From NCBI GenBank assembly GCA_002372735.1, contig DFIE01000179.1:1-9428 (forward strand): a stretch of DNA of 9,428 bases, given 5' to 3'. Under the pieces are notes generated by a model. It searched no databases. It saw nothing but the letters and a program-made list of their open reading frames with translations, and had not been told where the DNA came from. Positions 1 through 4,516 of the stretch are shown here, piece after piece. Each line of letters opens with the position of its first letter. The stretch's first letter is position 1. Source of the stretch: Clostridiales bacterium UBA3705 (GTDB lineage: Bacteria > Bacillota_A > Clostridia > Oscillospirales > Oscillospiraceae). The translations under genes and the position numbers were made by a program.

Positions 1-103
1 CGCCGGCGGCGACGCCGTCACGGGCGCGGCCACCGTCATTTCCGCCATGGGCGCCGGCAAGGTAGCTGCCAAGGGCATCGATGAGTACCTGATGGGCAAA
101 TAA
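1..103 (+). CDS. gltA: Glutamate synthase small subunit-like oxidoreductase, C-terminal end (partial)
   Basis: Only the last 33 codons are present, read from base 2 and ending in TAA at 101-103. The visible residues, including AGGDAVTGAATVISAMGAG and an ending in DEYLMGK, match the FAD-binding C-terminal signature of NADPH-dependent glutamate synthase small subunits (the GltD or stand-alone clostridial GltA type). In that family this GGD...GAATV segment contacts FAD, and the final helix carries the GxGKxAA motif. The full protein would normally be about 460 residues and would pass electrons from NADPH to the glutamate-forming subunit or act alone. The same fold recurs in the middle of YgfK in this window, so a different member of the GltD-like oxidoreductase family cannot be excluded from 33 residues. 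The gene runs toward rpe, separated by a hairpin. Confidence 0.8.
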   Translation, partial: AGGDAVTGAATVISAMGAGKVAAKGIDEYLMGK

Positions 104-110
104 TTCCATA

Positions 111-153
111 AACAAACAAGAGACTGCCGGTCTGCGGCAGTCTCTTGTCTGTT
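111..153. terminator. Long hairpin between convergent gltA and rpe, probable two-way terminator
   Basis: Bases 117-129 (CAAGAGACTGCCG) pair perfectly with 135-147 around a 5-nt loop. The stem can be extended outward to about 111/153 with one mismatch. Read on the minus strand, the stem is followed by a T-rich run (complement of 100-116), so it best fits a rho-independent terminator for rpe. On the plus strand the trailing sequence is only moderately T-rich (TCTGTTGTAG), so termination of gltA here is plausible but weaker. Confidence 0.8.
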
Positions 154-171
154 GTAGTGCAGGGTTTGCGC

Positions 172-822
172 TCACCGTTTCAGCGCAGCTACAAAGGCGG
201 CGGGGTCCGGGGCCTTGAAATAGGCGCTGCCGGCTACCAGCACATTGGCACCGTGGGCCCGACAGATCAGGGCGGTGTTCTCGTTGATGCCGCCGTCCAC
301 CTCCAGCTCACAGCCGGGGTTGTCCCGGTCCAGCCAGTCGCGGATGGTGCGGAGCTTGGGCATCATGTCCTGCATAAAGCTCTGGCCGCCAAAGCCGGGC
401 TCCACAGTCATAACCAAAATCAGGTCCACCAGGGACAGGTAGGGGAGGACAGCCTCTGCAGGGGTGGCCGGCTTGACACAGATGGCGGGCTTTACCCCCA
501 TGACCCGGATTTTTTCCAGCGCGGCCCGGGTGTTTTCCGGGGTGTCGGCCTCCGCATGGACGGTAAGAATATCCGCCCCGGCCTTGCAGAACCGCTCCAC
601 ATAGCGGATGGGGCGCTCAATCATCAGGTGCACGTCCAGGGTCAGATCCGTTACCCGGCGGATGGCCTCCACCACCGGCAGGCCGATGGAGATGTTGGGA
701 ACAAAGCTGCCGTCCATGACGTCTACATGGACGTAGTCCGCCCCGGCAACGGACATGGCGCGAATGTCCCGCTCCAGGTTGACAAAATCAGCGGAGAGAA
801 TCGATGGGGATACTTTTATCAT
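172..822 (-). CDS. rpe: Ribulose-phosphate 3-epimerase
   Basis: The 216-aa protein is full length for the family. It interconverts D-ribulose 5-phosphate and D-xylulose 5-phosphate in the cytosolic pentose phosphate pathway. Family signatures visible are SPSILSADF near the N-terminus (5-13), VHVDVMDGSFVPN (31-43) with metal-binding H32 and D34, LDVHLMI with H65, VEPGFGGQ (140-147), and EVDGGI with D176. Together these give the expected two His and two Asp of the metal-dependent TIM-barrel active site. The strand-4 motif reads CVKPATP where many relatives have LNPATP, which looks like lineage variation. The ATG at 820-822 is chosen because GAGGAGG (complement of 830-836) sits 7 bases upstream and the family motif starts five residues in. 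It has its own promoter and terminator, so it is probably monocistronic. Confidence 0.97.
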   Translation of the reverse strand: MIKVSPSILSADFVNLERDIRAMSVAGADYVHVDVMDGSFVPNISIGLPVVEAIRRVTDLTLDVHLMIERPIRYVERFCKAGADILTVHAEADTPENTRAALEKIRVMGVKPAICVKPATPAEAVLPYLSLVDLILVMTVEPGFGGQSFMQDMMPKLRTIRDWLDRDNPGCELEVDGGINENTALICRAHGANVLVAGSAYFKAPDPAAFVAALKR

Positions 823-867
823 GGGAAAACCTCCTCAGGCTGTATTTCAAAGAATACTTCCACAGGT

Positions 868-896
868 ATTATAGCATAATTGCCATAATTCAGCAA
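868..896 (-). promoter_or_regulatory. Sigma-A promoter of rpe
   Basis: On the minus strand a perfect -10 box TATAAT (complement of 868-873) lies 17 bases downstream of a -35 box TTGCTG (complement of 891-896). Transcription would start near 861, giving a leader of roughly 40 nt before the rpe start codon with the ribosome binding site in place. Confidence 0.8.
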
Positions 897-906
897 GGGT
901 ACATCC

Positions 907-935
907 TTGACTATCTGTGAAAATTGTTATAAAAT
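907..935 (+). promoter_or_regulatory. Sigma-A promoter of the xpaC-telA-lemA-TPM operon
   Basis: TTGACT (907-912), a 17-bp spacer and TAAAAT (930-935) form a near-consensus vegetative promoter. A transcript start near 942 leaves about 25 nt before the first start codon. Only 10 bases (897-906) separate this -35 box from the divergent -35 box of rpe. The TTG at 907 could be misread as a start codon in the xpaC frame, but it is the promoter element. Confidence 0.78.
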
Positions 936-966
936 ACTGTGTAAGGATCAAATAGGGGGGATGTGT

Positions 967-1584
967 ATGGAACACCGGAAGCCGGCCTCCCCGGCGCCGG
1001 CCATTGCCTTTGGGGTCACGTGGGTACTCTACAGTCTCATTTTCCCCACCTATCGGCTCTGGCATTTCCTTGTCTGTCTGGGTGTGTCGCTGGTGGTCAG
1101 CCTGATTGCCCGGCTGGTCACTGCGCCTGACGCCCCTGCCAAGACCGATCCCCCGGCGGAGCCCACCGAGCTGGAGCGCCTGACCCGGACCTGTGACGCC
1201 CAGCTGGAGCAGCTGCGCACCTTAAACGCCAAGCTCCCGGACCCCGATGTGACAGCCCGCCTGGATGAGATCATCCGGCTCACCGGTCAGATCCGGGATA
1301 AGCTCAGCCAGAGCCCGGATAAATCCCGCCAGACCCGGCGCTTTTTGGAATACTTCCTGCCCACCACCATCCAGCTGCTCACCCGCCGGCTGGAGCTGGA
1401 GCAGTCCGGGGTGGACACCGAAAACGTCACCCGGGCCAGAGGGCGAATCGACGAGATGCTCTCCGGCGTGGAGACCGCCTGCCGCCGCCAGCTGGACGAT
1501 ATGTACGAAAACGATCTGGTAGATATCACCGCAGAAATCAAGGTCATGCAGCAGCTCATGGCTGCCGAGGGCCTGTCTGAATAA
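967..1584 (+). CDS. xpaC: XpaC-family two-TM membrane protein (5-bromo-4-chloroindolyl phosphate hydrolysis family)
   Basis: The protein is 205 aa from the ATG at 967, which lies 6 bases after an AGGGGGG ribosome binding site (954-960). An ATG at 961 is in frame but overlaps that site. Two hydrophobic helices are visible at about 11-27 and 32-51, then a Pro-rich linker, a coiled-coil stretch rich in Leu/Glu (about 68-90), and a helical domain. The motif RRFLEYFLPTT (124-134) followed by a Leu-rich helix, and the C-terminal EIKVMQQLMAAEGL, are typical of XpaC proteins. The family name comes from an indirect colony phenotype in Bacillus; no phosphatase motif is visible and enzymatic activity should not be assumed. 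As in Bacillus (xpaC-yaaN), the next gene is a TelA/YaaN homologue, which supports the call. Likely role: membrane anchor or partner for TelA. Confidence 0.82.
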   Translation: MEHRKPASPAPAIAFGVTWVLYSLIFPTYRLWHFLVCLGVSLVVSLIARLVTAPDAPAKTDPPAEPTELERLTRTCDAQLEQLRTLNAKLPDPDVTARLDEIIRLTGQIRDKLSQSPDKSRQTRRFLEYFLPTTIQLLTRRLELEQSGVDTENVTRARGRIDEMLSGVETACRRQLDDMYENDLVDITAEIKVMQQLMAAEGLSE

Positions 1585-1625
1585 ATAATCCACATCACAC
1601 AGATCATATAGAAGGAGGCAAACCC

Positions 1626-2819
1626 ATGGAAAACGTACCCGAACTGAACTTTGACACCGCCGTCCCCACCATCGAAACCAAGGCAGAGGAGAAGACCGAA
1701 TTTGTCCCCACCCTGGAGGCTGTCCCCACCCTGGAGCTCACCAAGCCCGAGGAGAAGAAGCCTGCCCCCGAGGCCGGCCCGGACATCAACAGTCTCACCC
1801 CTGCCGAGCAGAAGGTGGTCCATGACTTCGCCGCGAAGATTGACATTACCAATCCCAATCTGGCCCTGGAATACGGCGCCGGCGCCCAGAAGAACGTGGC
1901 AGATTTCTCTGAGTCCGCTCTGGCCTCCGTCCGGTCCAAGGATCTGGGCGAGATCGGCGATATGATCGGCTCTCTGGTGGTGGAGCTCAAGGGCTTTGAC
2001 ACCGAGGAGGAGAAGAAGGGCTTCCTTGGCCTGTTCAAAAAGGCCGGCAACAACATCGAGGCGCTGAAGGTCAAGTATGACAAGGCCAACGTCAATGTGG
2101 ACAAGATCTGCCGCCAGCTGGAGGGCCACCAGGTCACCCTGATGAAGGACGTGGCCATTCTGGACCAGATGTACCAGAAGAACCTGGACTACTACAAGCA
2201 GCTGACCATGTACATCCTGGCCGGCAAGGAGAAGCTGGAGTTGGAGCGGAGCACCACCCTGGTGGAGCTGCGGCAGAAGGCGGAGGCCACCGGCCTTGCT
2301 GAGGATGCTCAGCGCGCCAACGACTTTGACTCCATGTGTCTGCGGTTTGAAAAGAAGCTCCACGATCTGGAGCTGACCCGGATGGTGTCCATCCAGATGG
2401 CCCCTCAGATCCGGCTGCTGCAGAACAACGACACTCTGATGAGTGAAAAGATCCAGACCTCCATTGTCAATACCATTCCTCTTTGGAAGAGCCAGATGGT
2501 TCTGGCCCTGGGCATTGACCACACGGCCAAGGCCATGGAGGCCCAGAAGGCTGTGACCGATATGACCAACGAGCTGCTGCGCAAGAACGCCGAAAAGCTG
2601 AAAATGGCCACTGTAGAGACTGCCAAGGAATCTGAGCGGGCCGTGGTGGATATTGAGACCCTGCAGCACACCAACCAGCAGCTGATCTCCACCCTGGACG
2701 AGGTCCTGCAGATCCAGACCGAGGGCCGCCAGAAGCGGGCCGCGGCCGAGGGCGAGCTGCGCCGCATTGAGGGTGAGCTGAAGCAGAAGCTTCTGGCCAC
2801 CAGAGACATCAACCGTTGA
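1626..2819 (+). CDS. telA: TelA/YaaN-family protein ('toxic anion resistance')
   Basis: The protein is 397 aa, the usual family length, and starts 7 bases after GAAGGAGG (1611-1618). The N-terminal ~50 residues are an acidic, Pro-rich linker in which VPTIE, VPTLE and VPTLE occur at 13-17, 27-31 and 33-37. From about residue 58 the family core begins with LTPAEQKVVHDFAAKIDITN, followed by EYGAGAQKNVADFSE, a KDLGEIGD segment and a GLFKKAGN segment, then long amphipathic helices that end in a charged coiled coil. No signal peptide or TM helix is seen, so it should be cytosolic. TelA homologues were named for tellurite resistance on plasmids, and chromosomal members are linked to envelope or cell-division stress in some bacteria; the biochemical activity is unknown. 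It lies 41 bp after xpaC and overlaps the following gene by 4 bp. Confidence 0.93.
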   Translation: MENVPELNFDTAVPTIETKAEEKTEFVPTLEAVPTLELTKPEEKKPAPEAGPDINSLTPAEQKVVHDFAAKIDITNPNLALEYGAGAQKNVADFSESALASVRSKDLGEIGDMIGSLVVELKGFDTEEEKKGFLGLFKKAGNNIEALKVKYDKANVNVDKICRQLEGHQVTLMKDVAILDQMYQKNLDYYKQLTMYILAGKEKLELERSTTLVELRQKAEATGLAEDAQRANDFDSMCLRFEKKLHDLELTRMVSIQMAPQIRLLQNNDTLMSEKIQTSIVNTIPLWKSQMVLALGIDHTAKAMEAQKAVTDMTNELLRKNAEKLKMATVETAKESERAVVDIETLQHTNQQLISTLDEVLQIQTEGRQKRAAAEGELRRIEGELKQKLLATRDINR

Positions 2820-3352
2820 AACGGGCAAGGCCGATTCTGATCTGGGCGGTGGTGCTGGCGGTGTGCCTGGCGGCAAGCGTTCTCAATCTCCGGGTGAGCT
2901 TGAACCGCAAGGCCGCCGCCCTGGACCGGGCCTTTGTCTCCCAGAGCGGAGACCTGGGCCCCGGGGTGCATCTGGACCGGGTGGACGAATACAGTGCCTA
3001 TCTGGTCAAGCTGGGATTGAAGTATGACCTGCCCCAAACCGCCGCCGTGGAGGAGGCCCGGCAGACCCTGGCCCAGGCCGGGGATAACCGCGCCCGTTAC
3101 CAGGCCTTTGCTGCCCTGCGGCAGGCAGCGCAGACCCTGGCCGAGGCGCTGCCCCAGGCGGCGCTGTCGCCCCGGGATCTGGGCTATGTGGAAAAGTACG
3201 GGGCCCTGCTTACCACCGAGGCGGAGCGCTGCGTGTACACCGCCCAGGACTATAACCGCCAGGTGGAGGCCTATCAAAAGCTGTTGTCGGCCTTCCCGGC
3301 CGGTCTGCTTCGGCGCCTGGCAGGCGTGCGTGAAATTGAGGTGTTCGGATGA
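2816..3352 (+). CDS. Divergent LemA-like membrane-anchored protein
   Basis: The protein is 178 aa and begins with TTG at 2816, overlapping the telA stop as TTGA. No good ribosome binding site is visible, so translation probably depends on coupling to telA. Residues 1-4 are basic (MKRA) and 5-23 form one hydrophobic helix, giving a signal anchor with the rest outside. The remainder is helical and Ala/Gln/Leu-rich. The last 33 residues start YNRQVEAYQKLL and contain an FP motif, GLLRRLAG and a terminal VF. This resembles the C-terminal LemA signature (YN..V..YN..I..FP...IA...GF....F). The second half of the family signal is clear, the N-terminal half is not, so this is a distant LemA relative rather than a standard member. 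LemA and TPM proteins are often encoded together, as here with the next gene. Confidence 0.65.
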   Translation: MKRARPILIWAVVLAVCLAASVLNLRVSLNRKAAALDRAFVSQSGDLGPGVHLDRVDEYSAYLVKLGLKYDLPQTAAVEEARQTLAQAGDNRARYQAFAALRQAAQTLAEALPQAALSPRDLGYVEKYGALLTTEAERCVYTAQDYNRQVEAYQKLLSAFPAGLLRRLAGVREIEVFG

Positions 3353-3942
3353 AACGGTGGCTTCCGGTTTTTCTGCTGCTGGTGGGCCTGCTGTGTGCGT
3401 GTACTGCCCAGTCCCAGCCTGCCCAGGACCGGCCTGCGGGCTACGTGCTGGACGATGCCCAGGTTCTCTCCGCCGTGGAGATCTCTGCCCTGGAGTCCCG
3501 TTCCAGAGCCCTGGCGGATGCCACCGGCGCTGAGCTGATGGTGGTCACCCGGGACTTTGTCCGGGATCAGACCCCTGCCGAGTATGCCAAGACCCTGGCC
3601 GACCGCTGGGCCCTTGGGGGCAAGGCGCGCACCGGCGCGGTGCTGCTTTTGGTTGTCGGCGAGGAGGATGCCGCCCTGGCCGTGGGCCAAGGCATGGAGG
3701 CCGTGCTGCCCCAGGCAGAGCTCACAAAAATGCTGGATGACAGCTTTTGGTCAAGCCTCCGCCGGGAGGACTATGACGCGGCAGCCGAACAGGCAAGCAG
3801 GACGCTGGCCGACTGGTACCGCAATCTCTACGGCGAGGACCTCTCCAAGCCGGACACCGGCTTCCGGGTGCCTGTGTGGGCCTGGGTGCTGCTGGCGCTG
3901 GCGGCAGTATTTGTGTTTATCAAAAGCAGATACCGCTCCTAG
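3349..3942 (+). CDS. TPM-domain (YgcG/Psb32-like) probable lipoprotein with C-terminal TM helix
   Basis: The protein is 197 aa. Its ATG overlaps the previous stop as ATGA, with a GAGGTG ribosome binding site 5 bases upstream (3338-3343). The N-terminus (KRW, then hydrophobic 5-15) is a signal peptide with a possible lipobox LCAC, putting the lipidated Cys at 18; Cys at the -2 position is unusual, so a cleaved or uncleaved anchor remains possible. Residues about 31-157 form the TPM domain: GYVLDDAQVLS, a GAELMVV strand, DRWALG (85-90), a hydrophobic GAVLLLVVG strand and AVGQGME. Residues 174-192 are a second TM helix followed by a basic tail. The domain would therefore lie outside the cell, tethered at both ends. 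TPM domains occur in photosystem-repair and receptor-assembly proteins; a phosphatase role has been suggested but is not evident here. Confidence 0.85.
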   Translation: MKRWLPVFLLLVGLLCACTAQSQPAQDRPAGYVLDDAQVLSAVEISALESRSRALADATGAELMVVTRDFVRDQTPAEYAKTLADRWALGGKARTGAVLLLVVGEEDAALAVGQGMEAVLPQAELTKMLDDSFWSSLRREDYDAAAEQASRTLADWYRNLYGEDLSKPDTGFRVPVWAWVLLALAAVFVFIKSRYRS

Positions 3943-3946
3943 TTCA

Positions 3947-3976
3947 TGCATAAATCTCTCTCCCTCGGGCATACTG
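3947..3976 (+). promoter_or_regulatory. Candidate forespore (sigmaF/sigmaG) promoter of the DUF1540 gene
   Basis: TGCATA (3947-3952), a 17-bp spacer and CATACTG (3970-3976) fit the sigmaG pattern (TGnATA, N17-18, CATAnTA). The preceding GG makes GGGCATACTG (3967-3976), which also fits the sigmaF -10 form GGnnAnAnTR. No convincing sigma-A boxes were seen in the 65-bp gap. The transcript would start about 25 nt before the start codon. This is pattern matching on a short stretch, so a chance match is possible. Confidence 0.45.
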
Positions 3977-4007
3977 AGAACAGACCGAACGGAAGGAGGG
4001 AGACACC

Positions 4008-4178
4008 ATGACCCATCAGAAGAACCCCAACCACTGCATCTCCTGCACGGTGGAGCAGTGCGCACATCACTGCCAGAACGACAACTACTGCTCTCTGGAC
4101 AGCATCCTGGTCGGCACCCATGAGGGGAACCCCACCATGGACCAGTGCACCGACTGCAAGTCCTTTATGCGCAAGTAA
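4008..4178 (+). CDS. DUF1540 domain Cys-rich mini-protein
   Basis: The protein is 56 aa from ATG 4008, with GGAAGGAGGG (3991-4000) 7 bases upstream as a strong ribosome binding site. It has seven cysteines in the pattern C10-x2-C13-x4-C18-x3-C22-x5-C28-x18-C47-x2-C50. Family landmarks are CISCTVEQC, CSLDSILVG (28-36) and a CTDCKSF ending (47-53). This is the DUF1540 arrangement, found mainly in Clostridia and Bacilli. Several His residues (9, 20, 21, 38) add potential ligands, so metal binding is likely but inferred. No signal peptide or TM helix is present. The gene stands 65 bp after the TPM gene and ends at a strong terminator. A possible forespore promoter suggests a sporulation-linked protein, although read-through from the upstream operon is also possible because no terminator separates them. 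Confidence 0.88.
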   Translation: MTHQKNPNHCISCTVEQCAHHCQNDNYCSLDSILVGTHEGNPTMDQCTDCKSFMRK

Positions 4179-4185
4179 AGCCATT

Positions 4186-4223
4186 GCCGCCGCAGACGCG
4201 TATGTCTCTGCGGCGGCTTTTTT
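4186..4223 (+). terminator. Rho-independent terminator after the DUF1540 gene
   Basis: GCCGCCGCAGA (4186-4196) pairs perfectly with 4207-4217 across a 10-nt loop, and six T's (4218-4223) follow immediately. It starts 8 bases after the DUF1540 stop codon. Confidence 0.93.
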
Positions 4224-4375
4224 GCCGGGAAGGGGGGCTGTCAGACGGCAGACTCTGACTTTCACAGCAGCCTCTGCTGTGAAAGAGGACGTGAAGGCTG
4301 AAACCAGCGCACAAAACCATCACATTCCACAAAAAACAGATAAAATCTTTGTGTGAAATGGATGGGGCAATTGGC
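4224..4375. other. Non-coding stretch upstream of the ssnA promoter
   Basis: No credible gene lies here: the open frames crossing it have no ribosome binding site and begin inside the terminator or the DUF1540 gene. It holds two adjacent stem-loops: a 6-bp one (GTCAGA 4240-4245 with TCTGAC 4254-4259) and the 12-bp hairpin listed separately. After these comes an AT-rich patch with a weak inverted repeat CACAAA/TTTGTG (4328-4333 and 4348-4353). The AT-rich patch sits about 55-85 bases before the predicted ssnA transcript start, a reasonable place for an activator or repressor site, but no known operator was recognised. Confidence 0.5.
4259..4285. repeat. Perfect 12-bp inverted repeat with 3-nt loop
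   Basis: CTTTCACAGCAG (4259-4270) and CTGCTGTGAAAG (4274-4285) are exact reverse complements around CCT. There is no T-run on either side, so it is not a normal intrinsic terminator. It may be a regulator-binding palindrome, a structured RNA end or a relic of a small repeat; the sequence alone does not decide. Confidence 0.85.
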
Positions 4376-4404
4376 TTGAAATTTCGGGCGGAATCCCTTA
4401 TAAT
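4376..4404 (+). promoter_or_regulatory. Sigma-A promoter of the ssnA-ygfK operon
   Basis: TTGAAA (4376-4381), a 17-bp spacer and a perfect TATAAT (4399-4404) predict a transcript start near 4411. That leaves an unusually long leader of about 105 nt before the ssnA start codon. Confidence 0.85.
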
Positions 4405-4410
4405 TATCTC

Positions 4411-4516
4411 GTAAGTGAATAGAAGGCTGTAACGAAGTGTTTCGCACACGGGCTGGAAGTGACGGGTAGCAACTGCGCCCTCATTTCCTTTTTTTATTAT
4501 GAAGGAGGTTGTATTT
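4411..4516 (+). promoter_or_regulatory. Structured ssnA leader, candidate riboswitch or attenuator
   Basis: The predicted leader begins with a ~45-nt purine-rich part containing two mutually exclusive small hairpins. CGAA (4433-4436) can pair with TTCG (4441-4444), or GTGT (4437-4440) can pair with ACAC (4446-4449). A complete intrinsic terminator follows, and then the ssnA ribosome binding site GAAGGAGG (4501-4508). GGGC (4450-4453) could also pair with GCCC (4477-4480), which would break the terminator stem. The purine riboswitch core was looked for and not found; no other known riboswitch class was recognised. The regulator could be a ligand, a protein or translation-independent attenuation. 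Confidence 0.5.
4455..4495 (+). terminator. Intrinsic terminator inside the ssnA leader
   Basis: GGAAGTGA (4455-4462) pairs with TCATTTCC (4481-4488) with a single G-U wobble. After one unpaired C (4463), GGG (4464-4466) pairs with CCC (4478-4480), and GCA/TGC can close the apical loop. Seven T's (4489-4495) follow directly. The terminator ends 21 bases before the ssnA ATG and downstream of the promoter, so transcripts must read through it to express ssnA and ygfK. Confidence 0.75.

Noticed and set aside
145..879. A 244-codon plus-strand frame opposite rpe
   Set aside because: It begins inside the gltA/rpe terminator hairpin and is antisense to a certain rpe gene.
907..966. TTG start at 907 extending xpaC by 20 residues
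   Set aside because: The TTG is the -35 box of a near-consensus promoter, has no ribosome binding site, and the ATG at 967 has one.
1287..2876. A 529-codon minus-strand frame opposite telA
   Set aside because: Same reasoning: TelA on the plus strand has a strong ribosome binding site and family motifs, while the antisense product is low-complexity.
4120..4356. A 78-codon plus-strand frame overlapping the DUF1540 gene
   Set aside because: It crosses a strong terminator and hairpin and has no ribosome binding site.
4499..4516. ATG at 4499 as the ssnA start
   Set aside because: It precedes the ribosome binding site at 4501-4508 and directly abuts the leader terminator; the family N-terminus starts at MYILANG.
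4405..4516. Known purine riboswitch or a tRNA in the ssnA leader
   Set aside because: The conserved purine-aptamer core and a tRNA cloverleaf with T-loop were looked for and not found; only the terminator is firm.
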